DNA from: CAVPJC01 sp963705155
GTDB taxonomy: Bacteria > Chloroflexota > Anaerolineae > Anaerolineales > UBA4823
Length of the DNA stretch: 64,000 bases
Direction of reading: 5' to 3'
Assembly: GCA_963705155.1 (NCBI GenBank)
Contig: CAVPJC010000018.1
Coordinates: 62,001 to 126,000, forward strand
The translations under genes and the position numbers were made by a program. The notes under the pieces were generated by a model. It did not search any database, was not told where the DNA came from, and saw only the letters and a program-made list of their open reading frames with translations. Shown piece after piece: positions 29,193 to 41,563 of the stretch; the first letter of the stretch is position 1, and every line of letters begins with the position of its first letter.

Positions 29193-31107
29193 TCTGCGCC
29201 AAAACTCCGCTCCTGGCTGGTCACCCTGGCGCTGCTTGCCGGGCTTGCCTTCCAGGGCTATGCCTACCTGCGTGAGACTCTCCCCGGGCTGCTGCGGGTG
29301 CGCTCTGTTGCGGGGCAACCGGCCCTCTGGCGCAGCGCAGCCTTTAACCAGGGCGAGAATTTCGCCGCTTACATTACTTATCTGGTATCTGCTATCCCTG
29401 AAAACTGCCCGCGTTGTCCTGCCGCCAGCCGGTGTGCAGCCGGCCGGATTGGGCGTCACGCCTTACATGCAGTTCTTCCTGGCTCCCCGCCAGGTGCTGA
29501 ACTGCGGCAGCGCGGACTGCGTCCGGCAGCTTGACCCGCACAACACCTATCTCCTGGTGGTCGAAGATTTTCCCGGTGAACCAGCGCCTGCCGGTTTCGG
29601 CGCGGCGCAGATGTACAATCACAAATGGGGTTTCTTGCCCCCGGAAGACGGCGATCTTGCCCCACGCCCGCCTGCCCCGGTGGAATTTGTAAGTTACACC
29701 GGCCTGTTGCTGGCTGCCCTGCCGCCTGCCCTGTGGCTGGCGCTCCTGGCGCTCAGCGGGGCAGTCTGGGCGGCCTGGCTCCTGCCCTTGGCCGGCCGCG
29801 GCATGCACCTGGGGTTGGGCTACGGCCTGGGCCTGGCGGTCTTCACGGTTGGCATGGCGCTGATTTCCCTGGCAGGCATCCCGCTCACCCGGTTTGCGCT
29901 TCTCGCTCTGAGCGGAGTAATGTATGCCGGTGCTGCCGTCCGGCTGGCCTGGCTCCGCCCGAAAAACATCGTTAAAGTGGGGCAAAAAGGTTCTCGCGCT
30001 CTCAGCCATCTCGGTTTTGGTCTTCTGATCCTGGCGCTGGGCGGGTGCGCCGCCTTGCTGGGTGTGGGCCGCGGCTACAGCGTCTCCGATGAGATCCTGC
30101 TGTGGGGCGCCAAAGGCTATGGCATCGCCGCCTCTAGCGGTATCCAGGATGTGATGGTCTGGGGCACCAACACGGTCAAATATCCCCTGCACCTGCCGCT
30201 GCTGATCGCAGCCTTCAAAATTCTCTTCGCTGAGGCGCTGCCGGCCTCCAAGCTGCTGCCTGCTGGCTATTTGACCGCCCTTTTGCTGGTCATGTACGCC
30301 TTCCTCTCCCGTTCAGGACTGCGCCGGGATTGGGCGGGTATGCTGGTGATGCTGGTGGGCACGGCGCCGCTTGTGGCGCGCCACGCCGCTCTCAACTACG
30401 CCAATCTGCCGCTGGGATATTATCTCGTCTGCGCTGCGCTGCTGCTGGTTCTAGGGCTGCGGCAGGTGGGAGCCTCAAGTCTGCGCCTCTGCCTTGCAGC
30501 TGGTCTGGTCCTGGCTTGCGCAGCCTGGACGCGCCCGGAGGGTCTGGGCTTCGCCTGGCTGGTGGCCGCTGTCTTGCTGGTCTCAGGTTTTCGCCGCCGG
30601 TCGCTGCGTCCGGTGCTTTTTGTTCTAGCACCCTTGTTGATTTATTCGCTTTTCTGGATCATCCTTGCGGCGCTGGTTTATACCCGCCCGGCCGGTCAGA
30701 GCGGTCTGGCCGCGCAGGCTCTCGGACGTTTCCTGGCTGGCGAATGGCATCTGGGCGAGGCCGTCTACCTGGGCCGCCAATTCGCCGTCCACCTGATGAA
30801 TACCGGGGCGTGGGGGCTGCTGGGTGTTGGGATGGTTCTCGCCTGGCTCCTGGCAGCACTCAAACCCCGCTGGTTCCCCCGACTGGCGCGCTGGCTCCTG
30901 GGCAGCGGCGCCTTCTACGCACTGGCGGTGTTGGGCGGCTATTTCCTGGCCTCTTATGATACCTCCCACGACCTGAGCTGGTGGATCAGCACCGGATTGG
31001 ACCGCATGCTGCTGCCCGCGGTGCTGCTCTCAGGGTTGGGCGCTGCCGCCTGGCTCAAGCAGCTTGACCACGGCGTAAACCGCTCCCGCCCGCTTGATAG
31101 TGTATAA
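29190..31107 (+). CDS. GT39/ArnT-like membrane glycosyltransferase (one frameshift)
   Basis: Large polytopic protein (about 638 residues if repaired). The first frame starts MSAPKLRSWLVTLALLAGLA and reaches ENFAAYITYLVSAIPE. A break at 29396-29405 shifts into VVLPPAGVQPAGLGVTPYMQ. A periplasmic loop with NCGSADC and HNTYLLVVEDFPG follows, then about twelve membrane helices. RGYSVSDEILLWGAKGYGIA has the acidic residues seen near the first loop of GT-C enzymes. It probably uses a polyprenyl-phosphate sugar on the outer face of the membrane. The acceptor is unknown. Its 3' end overlaps the convergent gene at 31030 by 78 nt. Confidence 0.7.
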
Positions 31108-33005
31108 AATCGGGGTATCCGGATAGAGGCTGAGGTCTTTGTTGTGGCGCGTGGAGATGACCGCATAGACAGGCTCATTGAACTCGTGGTCATCCGCTTT
31201 GCGGTATTCCACCACCTGCAGATCGGGGCGGGCATAGCTGCTCACCAGGTGATCGGCGCCCCACACGATCACCCCTGCGCCTGGCGGAGCCGTGCGGTTG
31301 AGGTATTCAGCCGCTGCCTTGTAAGAGGTGGCCCAGTAATCCATTTCAAAGCGCCGGAAGGCGCCCGCCGGCCCGCCTGCAAGAGAATTGTAATAGGCGT
31401 AGGGGTAGGGGTGCAGGCGGGCGCTCCAGAAAATGCCCGGGAAGATGATCACAGCCACGAGCAGGGCAAACATCCAGCCTTTAGTCAGCCGGGTGAGCAG
31501 CGCCTGCAGTCCGAACGCCGCCAGGATGAACAGCGGGGGCGTTATAAACAGAAACTGCCGGAAATTGTCGTAAATCGTGGGCTGTAATACGACTGCCCCC
31601 AGCAGGGGGATGGCAAACCACAGCGCGAGCAGGGCCAGCTTCGGGCGCAGCTCAGGCTGGCGCCGCCAGCCAATCACGGCGATCACCAGGCCCAGCGCAA
31701 AAGCAGCCAGCGCAGTCTCAGTGAATTGCAGGCTTAAAAGCACCGGTAGGTAGCTGCGCGGCAGCTCTCCTACCGGATAATCCACCCCTGCGTACATCAC
31801 CTTGCCTTCCCACGGGAAATCGGCTGCGGTGGAAAAACTTTTCAGGTAATTTCCGATGGGCGCATCCCACAGCCCGGGCCAGCAGGCATAGGTTGTTAGA
31901 ATCGCTATGAGGGCGTAACTCGCCAGCGCCGGAACCGCCCGCCTTCCTATGCGGGAAAGGCAGTATATCCCAATCAGCGCCCCTGCAAAGGGTCCCAGTA
32001 CACGAATGGCGCTGCTGAAACCCAGGAAAGCGCCCGCCAGCAGCACATCGCCGCTCCCCAGGCTGCGCCCGGCTGCCCGCATGAACGGCAGCGGCCGGTT
32101 GCGCCAAATCCAACCGCTCGCCAGCGGAAACAGCACGATCCCCAGCCCGGCATGTAGTGCCAGCGCCAGTCCGGCAAGCGCCTTGATCAGGCTGGGCGCC
32201 ATCAGCCGCGCCTTTTCGGCATACAGGTTCACCGGTGTCTGTCCGGCACGTTCCGCCAGGAGCAAAAAAATTCTGCCCGGCAGGCTGGCATCCCCGGCGC
32301 GGTAAGCCTGCACCACCTGGCCCGCCAACCAGTCCTGCACCTGCGTGTTGAACACCAGCAGGGTCAGCGGCAGCCCGATGGAAAGAAGGCTGAGGGTGAT
32401 CGCAAGAACGCCCCTGCGGGCCGTCAGGTTTTCCCGGTCACGCATCACCTGCTCATTCAAACCATCCAGCGGAGCAGGCATCGCCTGAGCATCCTGCTGT
32501 GCCAGGCGATCTGCCATACGTATACCCAGGGCAATGGCGCCCAGGAAAAAAGCCATGAAGGGGATATCTTTGGGGTTGATCCAGGCGTGCCCCCACAGCA
32601 GGGGCTGGCTGTTGAACAGCAGCACCGCCCCCACCGCTGCCGGAACCCCTGTCCACCTGCGGCAGATCAGGTACAGGAAGATCAGGCTCATCTGGAAAGA
32701 CAGGAAGTGCATCCAGTGCCAGGCCTCCAGCGGGCGCAGATCGCCGCGCACTGCCCGGATGGCATCTACCCCGAGCCTGGCAATCATCACGTAAAATGGG
32801 CCTTTTTCATCTTCCACGCCTGCCGCCTGCCCGCTGTACGCCGCCAGCGAGCGTTCGGCGTAGCGGTAGCGCAGATGCTCATCCCACGATTTACCGAAAT
32901 CCGCGCCAACCAGCATCCCGATCAGCAGGTTCACCAGGATGATCGCGGCAATTGGCAGCAGAGGGTGATTGATGAGGTTATGCAGCCGGGACTGGTTGGC
33001 TTCAT
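31030..33005 (-). CDS. GT39-family (PMT-like) membrane glycosyltransferase
   Basis: The open frame from GTG 32934 gives 634 residues with GADFGKSWDEHLRYRYAERS, the acidic loop-1 motif of GT-C enzymes, then WINPKDIPFMAFFLGAIALG and about eleven helices. The C-terminal soluble part ends VYAVVKLLEPGGSAQP. In-frame residues upstream of the GTG (LINHPLLPIAAIILVNLLIG) complete the first helix but have no start codon. One missing A after the ATG at 33005 (which directly follows the upstream TAG) would give MKANQSRLHNLINH, the likely true start. It is probably cotranscribed with the 33006 gene. Confidence 0.8.
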
Positions 33006-34698
33006 CTAACGTAGCTTATAGATGCGCACGTATTCGATGCCATCCAGCCAGATCGTCTTTTCGGGTGTAAATCCCGTCAGGCGCTGCAGGATGGGGGCCG
33101 ATAAATCGCGCTGCCGCTGGCTGATGTAGACCAGGGCGTAATCTGAGGCGTTGAAGGTCTGCCATTCTTCACCGGATGAATCCTGCTCATATGAAAAAGA
33201 GCGGTCGTGCCCACGGAAATAGTATGAAAAGCAGCCGGTGGAGTACAGCGTCATCACCTGCAGCTGCCCGGCCTGTGGTTTTTGGTTCAGGTAACGCGCC
33301 GCCTCATCCAGCCCTTCGCCCCAGCCCACCTGCATCACCTGCGGCGCGTCTGCTGGCGCCGCCCATCAGCGGGTTGTAATAGGTGAAATAATATGGAAAT
33401 GTGCTCAGCGCGCTGGCAGCCTGCAGCCCCAGGGCAGCCAAAACCACAATCGCTGGAGCCAGGCGCAGCAGGCTGCCCGGTTTCACCTGGCCCAGCCAGC
33501 GCGCCAGGGCAAACCAGCCCAGCCCAGCCAGCAGATCCAGCGGGGGGTAGACCGGCATCAGGTAGCGGTCGAATTTTTTAGCCGGGATGGTCAACCCGGC
33601 AGTAAAGACCAGCGCCAGCAGCAGCAAACCCAGCGCCGCTGCCCGTCCCTCAGGTCGGTCGAAGGGCGCTTTCTTAGCAGTTGCAAAAACCGCTGCCGCC
33701 GCCAGCCCAATCAGGGCCAATGGGGTGGCCCGCCATAAATAGGTGAGCGGATAAAAGTATGCCAGCGCCGCCCCGAAATTTCCATCCCGCACCACCGTTC
33801 CGTTGAAAAACAGGGCGCTTTCATGCCCGCCTTCCGAGAATTGCTGCGCCATGCCAAACACCCGCCCCAGCGTTTCAATCGGGTTCACCCACATCGCCGG
33901 CCAGGCGGCTACAAAGACGCCCGCCGCCAGCAGCAGCCAGGCCATCCCAACCAGGGCCGGTTTCACGTAGGTCTGGATGGCGGTGCGCTTTTCGGGTGCT
34001 GTGGAGCGCACCACATCCACCAGCGTGAGCAGCCCGATGACGGGAACGATGAACAGCCCCGGCGATTTGGTCAGACAGGCCAGGCCGGCTGCCGCCGCCG
34101 ATAAGATCAGGTCGAAGGATTTGCGAGACCTCAGGTAGCCCAGGTAAGCCAGCGCCGAGAGCAGCGCCAGGTTGCTGTACAGCCCGTCCAGGTGCAGCAC
34201 CCGGCTCAGGGCGATGTGAAAGGGGTCGAAGGCCAGCAGCAGCATCCCGGTCAGCGCCGGCAGCGCGCCCAACAGCCGCCTTGCGTATGCGTAAGCCGCG
34301 ATCAGCGCCAGCGTGTGGAACAGCACCAGGAAAAATCGTCCCGCTGCCAAAATCTCCAGCGGCGAGATATCTTCAGATTTGCGTTTTAAGTATTGGTGAA
34401 ACTCACTGGGGTCCAACAAACCGGCGTGACTCTGGCGGTATTCCGGGTAACTGGCGAGAAAACCGGCCGTACCCGCCCACATGATCGTGACGCCCGGGTG
34501 GCCCATTTGAAACGTGGATGCATAATCGCCCCGGCTCAGCGCATAATAAAAATTGGCCGAGCGTGTCAGCCACAGGTGCTCATCAGGGGTGACAAAACGC
34601 CCCAGCGCCAGGCCACGCGGCAGCCCGATCGCCAGCAAAAGCACAGCCAGGGCAGCCAGCTCGGCCAACAGGCGCGGCGATATCCCTTTCTTCAGCAT
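33006..34698 (-). CDS. GT39-like membrane glycosyltransferase (one frameshift)
   Basis: The first frame (464 residues) has LALGRFVTPDEHLWLTRSAN with the loop-1 Asp-Glu pair, FQMGHPGVTIMWAGTAGFLA and LLLAFDPFHIALSRVLHLDG, with about ten helices. A break at about 33350 leads into VGWGEGLDEAARYLNQKPQ and a C-terminal soluble domain ending DGIEYVRIYKLR. Rejoined, it is about 560 residues. It is a close paralogue of the gene at 58071-59770, sharing FVTPDEHLW, HPGVT and GWGEGLD. It is upstream of and adjoining the 31030 gene (TAG then ATG). The sugar donor and acceptor are unknown. Confidence 0.82.
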
Positions 34699-34772
34699 GG
34701 CCGTATTCTACCAGCATTCCCGCGCCAACCTTCCTCTAACAAATCGCTGATCTTTTTCATACCTCCCTCCGC

Positions 34773-34819
34773 TATAATCATAGTAGATTAAGATTCTCTA
34801 TTCTCAAATCTCTATTCTC
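34773..34819 (+). promoter_or_regulatory. clpB upstream region: TATAAT and an 11-bp direct repeat
   Basis: TATAAT at 34773-34778 is the likely -10. TCTCTATTCTC occurs twice, at 34795-34805 and 34809-34819, in the leader. No CIRCE element is present. The repeat may be only low-complexity sequence. Confidence 0.4.
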
Positions 34820-34831
34820 TTTTTCACGATT

Positions 34832-37431
34832 ATGGACCTGAACAAATATACCCAGAAATCTCAAGAAGCCGTGCTGAGCTCGCAGCGCCTGGCGCAGAGC
34901 TTCAATCACCAGTCGATCGAACCGGCCCACCTGCTTCTGGCCTTGCTGGAGCAGGAAGACGGCGTGGCTCCCGCCATCGTCACCCAGGTGGCAGGCAGCC
35001 CACTGGCCTTGCGGGACGACCTGGAGCGTGACCTGCAAGCCCGCCCGCGTGTCTACGGCGCGGCTGCCGAAGTGGGGCTTTCCCGCCCGGCAGCTGATGT
35101 TCTGGCCTCCGCCGAGCGCCATGCCCGCGCCATGCAGGACGATTACGTCTCTACCGAGCACATTCTGCTGGCGCTCTCCGAGAGCGCTGAGAGCAGCCGC
35201 CTGGTGCAGTATGGCCTGACCAAGGATGCCATCCTCAAGGCTTTGAAAAACGTGCGTGGCTCGCAGCGTGTTGCCACGCAGGATCCCGAAGCCACCTACC
35301 AGGCTCTCGAAAAATACGGCCGTGACCTGACTGCCCTGGCTCGCCAGGGCAAGATGGATCCGGTCATCGGGCGTGATGAGGAGATCCGCCGGGTCGTCCA
35401 GATCCTCTCCCGGCGCACCAAGAACAACCCGGCTCTCATCGGCGACCCCGGCGTGGGTAAAACCGCCGTCGTTGAAGGGTTGGCGCAGCGCATGGTCAAC
35501 GGCGATGTTCCAGAAGGCCTGAAACGCAAACGCCTGGTGCAGCTCGATATGGGCGCCCTGGTAGCCGGCGCCAAGTATCGCGGCGAGTTCGAAGAGCGCC
35601 TCAAGGCCGTTCTCAAAGAGATCACCGAAGCCTCCGGGGCGGTCATCCTCTTTGTGGATGAAATGCACACTGTGGTGGGAGCCGGCGCCGCCGAAGGCGC
35701 CATGGATGCCGGCAACATGCTCAAGCCCATGCTGGCGCGCGGTGAGCTGCATATGATCGGCGCCACGACCATTGACGAATACCGCAAGCATGTGGAAAAA
35801 GACCCCGCCCTGGAGCGCCGCTTCCAGCCCGTTCTGGTGGATGAGCCTTCCGTAGAAGAGACCATCAGCATCCTGCGCGGCCTCAAGGAGCGTTATGAGG
35901 TGCACCACGGCGTGCGCATCACCGACCCGGCGGTGATTGCCGCTGCCACCCTCTCCAGCCGTTATATCGCCGACCGGCATCTGCCGGACAAAGCCATCGA
36001 TCTGATCGACGAGGCCGCCGCCCGCCTGCGGACCGAGATCAACTCCAAACCGCAGGCTCTGGACGAGGTGGACCGCCAGATCATGCAGCTTGAAATCGAG
36101 CGTGAGGCCCTCAAGAAAGAAAAGGATAAGGCCTCCAAAGAGCGCCTGGAGCGCATCGAAAAAGAGCTGGCCGATCTGCAGGAGCATGCCCGCCAGCTGC
36201 ACACCCGCTGGCAGACCGAAAAAGAGGCCATCGCCAGCCTGCAGGGCACCAAGGAAAAAATTGAGCAAACCCGCCTGGAAATGGAGCAGGCTGAACGTAA
36301 AAACCAGCTGGAAGATGCCGCCCGCCTGCGTTATGGCACACTGCGCGAGCTGGAAGCGCGCCTGGCGGAAGGCGAGCACCGCCTGAAAGAGATCCAGCAG
36401 GACGGAGCGCTGCTCAAAGAAGAAGTGGATGCTGAAGAGATCGGCCAGGTGGTTTCCCGCTGGACAGGCATCCCCGTCTCCCGCCTGCTGGAAGGTGAGG
36501 TCGAAAAGCTGGTGCAAATGGAAACCCGCCTGCACGCCCGGGTGGTCGGTCAGGAAGACGCCTTGCGCGCCGTATCCAACGCCGTCCGTCGCTCGCGCGC
36601 CGGTTTGCAGGACCCCAACCGGCCGGTTGGCTCGTTTATCTTTCTCGGCCCCACCGGCGTGGGTAAGACCGAGCTGGCCCGTGCCCTGGCCGAATTCCTC
36701 TTCGATGATGAGCGCGCCATGATCCGCATCGATATGAGCGAGTACCAGGAGAAGCACACCGTCAGCCGCCTGGTGGGTGCGCCTCCTGGTTACGTGGGTT
36801 ACGAAGAAGGCGGGCAGCTCACCGAGGCGGTGCGCCGCCGCCCGTATGCCGTGATCTTATTCGATGAGATCGAAAAAGCCCACAATGAGGTCTTCAACGT
36901 CTTGCTCCAGCTCCTGGATGATGGCCGCCTGACGGATGGGCAGGGCCGCACCGTGGATTTCCGCAACGCGGTGGTGATCATGACCAGCAACCTGGGCAAT
37001 GAATTGTGGATGCACGGCGCGCAGCCGCAGGATGGCGTGGACGCGCGATACGCATCAATCGCGTCTTGCAGGCCCATTTCCGGCCCGAGTTCCTCAACCG
37101 CATCGATGAGATCGTTATTTTTCACCCCCTCAGCCGTGACCAGCTGGCCGAGATCGTGGACATCCAGCTGCGCTTGCTGGAAAAACGCCTCACCGAGCGT
37201 GGTCTGGCACTCGAAGTTACCCCACCCGCCCGCGATTACCTGGCAGAGACCGGTTACGATCCCGATTTCGGGGCGCGGCCGCTCAAACGCGCCATCCAGC
37301 GTGAGCTGCAGGACCCGCTGGCGATGGCTGTGCTTGCCGGCGAGATCCCCGAGGGCAGCCTGGTGCGCGTCGAGCGCGGCGAGGCCGGCCTGGTTTTTAC
37401 GCCGGTCTTGCTGGCCGAGATTGTGGATTAA
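34832..37431 (+). CDS. clpB: ATP-dependent disaggregase ClpB (one frameshift)
   Basis: Hsp100 chaperone that extracts proteins from aggregates with DnaK. Domain order is complete: N-domain (YTQKSQEAVLSSQRLAQSFN), AAA1 with Walker A GDPGVGKTA and Walker B VILFVDEMHT, a long coiled-coil M domain (residues about 405-520), and AAA2 with GPTGVGKTEL and VILFDEIEKAH. A break at about 37035-37050 separates this from INRVLQAHFRPEFLNRIDEI and the C-terminal domain (GYDPDFGARPLKRAIQREL). The second frame ends at 37431. A single-base error in clpB is far more likely than loss of its C-terminus. It is convergent with the antiporter, with stops overlapping. Confidence 0.96.
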
Positions 37432-39435
37432 TCCTGGCGATTTTCCTGCACGTCCACCAGCTTCTCAACTGCTTCGATTTGTTCTCGCTCGCCGATCAGC
37501 CCGATTTCGATCGCCGGTTTCAAAAACCGTCATTGACTTCGGGTTAGCCATCAGCTGTTTGTCCCGCAGGATCGCAACGACCGAGGCCCCGGTTCGGGCG
37601 CGCAGGTTGGCATCTGCCAGCGTCTGCCCCACCAGGGGATTTTCCGGCGCGAGTCGCAGCCAGGTGATCTCGATGCTGCTGGTTGCTTCCAACAGATCAT
37701 GCAGCATGCGGTGTTCTTCCTCCGTGTCGATGTGGGCATCGTAATGATCGTGACGGACGGCATCGGTGTAGCGGTAAATTTCTTGCGGTGGGAAACCCAG
37801 TTGCAGCAGGGTATGGCGCACAATTTCGAGCCCGCCTTCCAATTCGGAGTGGATGATATGCTGCGCCCCCAGTTCTGCCAGATGTTTGGCCCCTTCCTCG
37901 GACTCGGCCCGCGTGATGATTGGCAGCTCGGGGTTCAGATCGCGCGCCGCGGCCACGCTCATTTCACCCGCGGCTTCATCGGATATGGTAAAAACCAGCG
38001 CCCGCGCCCGGTTTAACCCGGCATGTCGCAGCACCTCAGAGTTGGCTGCATCACCATACAGGCTCGGTACACCCAGCCGCTCCAGATCTTCAATTCTCCT
38101 GGCATCGGCTTCGACGACCAGGTGCGCCAGATCCATCTCCTTCAGCAGCGCCACCAGGTGGCGGCCAACGCGCCCGTATCCAACGATGACAACGTGGTCG
38201 CGGATCAATTCGTCAATCGGAACCGGGGCCGGGCCATGCCGGTCGAGCAGTTTCCAGAGCGCCGGAGATCGCCGCAACAGCCCCTCCACCGGCTTGATGA
38301 GCCGGAACATGAGCGGGTTGATCGTGATCGAAAGCAGCGCTCCCGCCAATATCAACGAATACTGATCCTGGCTGAGTATGCCCAGGGATACCCCCGCCTG
38401 TCCCAGGATGAATGAAAATTCGCCAATCTGGCTTAACCCGGCCGCCACAACCAGCACGGTGCGCGCCTGCCATGGAAACAGAAAACCCTGAAGCAATGTG
38501 ATTACCGGTTTACCGATCACGATCAGCACCGTTAATGCCAGCACAGCCCCGGTATGATCCAACAAATAGCCCGGGTTCACCAACATTCCGATCGATACAA
38601 AAAACAGAACCGCAAAGGCCTCCCGAAAGGGCAGCGCGTCTGCACCCACCTGGTGGCTGAGCGGCGATTCACTGACAACGACGCCAGCCACGAAAGCTCC
38701 CAGCGCCAGTGAGACGCCAAAGACCTCCGCAGCCCCCAGCGCCGTGCCCAGTGAAATTGCCAGTACCGCCAGAATGAACAGTTCTCGTGATCGGGTGTGC
38801 GCAATTCGGAGCAGCAGCCAGGGGATCAATCGTATTCCCACAAATACCACCAGCAGCACGAACGCGGCTGCCTTTAAGAGTGTCAGGATCAGCCCCTGCC
38901 AGTCGAACCCGCCGGAGACGCTCGCCAGGGAAGGCAGCAAGATCAGGATCAGCACTGTGGCCAGGTCTTCCATGATCAACCAACCCACCGCCGCCTGTCC
39001 ATGCGGCGTGTTCAACAGACCGTTGTCCATCAAGCCCCGCAGCAAAACCACGGTGCTGGCGATGGAGATTGCCAGGCCCAGTACGATGCTGGCTGCCGTC
39101 GGCCAGCCCCACAACTGGCTCAGAAGAAAACCCAACAGCGTGGCGGCCGCCATCTGACCTGCTGCGCCCGGGATGGCAATCCCGCGCACGCGCCACAGAT
39201 CCTTGAAGGAAAAGTGCAGGCCAACGCCGAACATTAAGAAGATCACACCCAGCTCTGCCAGCTGGCTGATCGCTTCGGTATCCCCAACGAACCCGGGTGT
39301 AAACGGGCCGATGACGATCCCTGCCAGTAAATAGCCCACAATGGTGGGCAGTCCCAGCCGGCGGGTAATCAATCCGCCAATAAAGGCTGCCACCAGGGCC
39401 ACAGCAATATTGATGAGTAGCGTCACTTCATGCAT
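37428..39435 (-). CDS. CPA2 monovalent cation/proton antiporter with TrkA domains (frameshift near 3' end)
   Basis: KefB/RosB-type transporter of about 668 residues. Twelve or so helices (residues 1-385) include LGLPTIVGYLLAGIVIGPFT and ISIASTVVLLRGLMD. A cytosolic TrkA-N domain has HVVIVGYGRVGRHLVALLKE, an NAD-binding GxGxxG. A TrkA-C domain follows (ENPLVGQTLADANLRARTGA). After SMTVFE a break near 37510-37520 leads to IGLIGEREQIEAVEKLVDV and a stop at 37428, as expected for TrkA-C. ATG 39435 begins at the first helix. It probably exports K+ or Na+ in exchange for protons. Confidence 0.88.
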
Positions 39436-39564
39436 GTCTCTATATATACCATAGCCGGGGCTATCAGGCCATACACCCTTCGGCGCCATCACGAGAATGT
39501 TCTGTGGCATAATTGCGACTGGCGCAGGTGCGCTAAAATATTGGTAGATTTGAGGAAAATGTTG

Positions 39565-40987
39565 ATGACCAGGCTGTTTCGGTTAATCTCTTTACTGGTT
39601 TTCTCAATGCTGTGGTGCACTGGCTGCGGCCCAGCTTTGCCGCCATCGGCCGGCTTGCCGCCGCCCAACTTAACCATTGTTCCAGCACAGCCAACCAACA
39701 GGCCCACTTTTATTGCGCCTGTGAACGAATCAGTCAAAACCCCGGAGAACAGGATGCCTTCAACCAGTACACCCACGCCCGTTCCGTCTTTTAATCCACA
39801 GGCTGTAACCAACCAGCTCATCCAGGCCGCCGGAGCCGGTGATACAGCCGCCGTCCAAAGGTTGCTGACCGCAGGCGCCGATATCAATGGGCGCGATGAC
39901 CGGGGCCGCACCGCGGTCATGGCAGCTACCCACGGCAACCGGGTCGACACAGTCCGGGCGCTAATCCAGGCGGGAGCAGATATCAACATCCGCGATAACC
40001 GGTCGGATAATCCCTTCCTGTATGCCGGCGCGGAAGGCTTGCTCGAGATTTTGAAATTGACCATCGATGCCGGGGCCGACACCCGTCTCACCAATCGCTA
40101 TGGCGGGGTAGCCCTGATCCCCGCATCAGAGCGCGGGCATGTTGAAATTGTGAAAGAGCTGTTATCCCGCACCGGCATAGATGTGAACCACGTCAATAAT
40201 CTCGGTTGGACAGCTTTGTTGGAGGCGATCATTCTCAGCGACGGCGGTGAAAAGCACCAGCAGATTGTCCAATTGCTCGTGGATCATGGGGCTAATATCA
40301 ACCTCCCCGATAAAGATGGCGTTACACCGCTCGAACATGCGCGGGCGCGCGGTTTCAAAGAAATCGAGCGTATCCTGAATACCGCCGCCCAGGAGATGGG
40401 CCGGCGTTTGATCGTCGCGGCCGGTCAGGGAGACATCCAAAACGTCAAGGCGTTGTTATCGCAGGGTGCCAGCGTTCAAGCTCAGGATGAAAACGGCCGG
40501 ACAGCCCTTATCGCCGCGGCTTACCGCAACGACCTGGCGATTGCCGATCTGTTGATCCAGGCTGGCGCAGACGTCAACATACAGGATAAAACAAAACAAA
40601 GCGCCTACTTGATTGCCACTTCCGAGGGATATCTCGAACTGCTGAAACGCACGCTTCAGGTCGGGGCGGATGTTCACAGCCTCGACAGCTACTACGGCAC
40701 CGGGCTTATTCGCGCAGCCGACCGCGGCCATGTTGAGATCATCCAGGAGCTCCTCAAGACGGACATCAAGATCGATCATATCAATAACCTGGGCTGGACT
40801 GCACTGTTGGAGGCCATCATCCTGGGCGATGGCGGCATGCGCCATACCGAAGTCGTACGGCTGCTCGTCGAGGCCGGCGCGGACGTGAATCTTGCCGACG
40901 GCGGAGGTATTACCCCTCTGGCGCATGCCCGGCGAGCGCGGCTACCAAAAGATGGTTGAGATTTTACAAAAGGCTGGTGCGCGCTAA
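39565..40987 (+). CDS. Ankyrin-repeat lipoprotein with internal duplication
   Basis: Exported protein of about 473 residues (after repair) with a signal peptide ending near CTGC (Cys21), then a Pro/Thr-rich linker. About ten ankyrin repeats follow, recognisable by AAGAGDTAAVQRLLTAGADI and GRTALIAAAYRNDLAIADLL. The repeats form two copies of a block of about 165 residues (roughly 85-250 and 255-420), each containing NNLGWTALLEAIIL. A frameshift at about 40932 separates the last repeat (ERGYQKMVEILQKAGAR, stop 40987). ATG 39565 fits the GAGGA site better than ATG 39559. It probably mediates protein contacts outside the cytoplasm; the partner is unknown. Confidence 0.82.
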
Positions 40988-41122
40988 CGTGCCAGCTTTA
41001 CAGCCGGTCGGCTCCAATGGTGCCCTCATTCCCAATGTTCTCGTCGATAGTTCACAGGCTCCTACGGATGGAGAGGGCTTCGTCTTTCATGGGGTTGTTC
41101 GTGACCTGTGCGAAGAGGCTCG

Positions 41123-41563
41123 TCAATCCATTTCTCGGAAAGGATTGATAACCTGTACATCACCAAACACTTGCCCATGGTTAAAGTCCTCAGATAGAAG
41201 TTGTTCGCAGCCCAAACATGTCGCGCTTTGCAGGACCATTGAATCCCAAAAAGAAAGCTGATAGTTCTGCTGAAGATCGATCGCTTGAAGCAAATCATCA
41301 GCTTCGGGCGCTTGCAAACGCCAGTGAGCCAGGTCAGCCACGATTTGCCTTGCTGTATGATGATCCAGCGGTGTCGCAATTTTCCGGGTAACCGTTACAA
41401 AAAATTCCTGCAAAACCTGGATGCTGAGACAGCCATTTACGTTTTTCCAACACCCTTCTACCAGTTGAGCAGCCAGGGCGTGTTTATGTCCGGCAGATAG
41501 ATCATAAGCATAAACGAGGATGTTGGTATCCAAAAAATAATCCACCTGTGGATCAACGCTCAT
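41123..41563 (-). CDS. PIN-domain ribonuclease toxin (VapC-like)
   Basis: The 146-residue PIN domain has VDYFLDTNILVYAYD with the first catalytic Asp, SIQVLQEFFVTVTRK with the Glu, and LSFWDSMVLQSATCLGCEQL with the later Asp, then LLSEDFNHGQ. This is the usual four-acid PIN site. Its start overlaps the antitoxin stop by 11 nt. It is probably a toxin cleaving RNA, held inactive by the upstream antitoxin; the target is unknown. Confidence 0.88.
   Translation of the reverse strand: MSVDPQVDYFLDTNILVYAYDLSAGHKHALAAQLVEGCWKNVNGCLSIQVLQEFFVTVTRKIATPLDHHTARQIVADLAHWRLQAPEADDLLQAIDLQQNYQLSFWDSMVLQSATCLGCEQLLSEDFNHGQVFGDVQVINPFREMD

Noticed and set aside
34720..34831. CIRCE or HrcA site before clpB
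   Set aside because: No TTAGCACTC-N9-GAGTGCTAA is present; only a TATAAT and an 11-bp direct repeat.
34778..36757. Long 659-codon minus-strand frame opposite clpB
   Set aside because: It is antisense to a fully conserved clpB and has the composition of a shadow frame.
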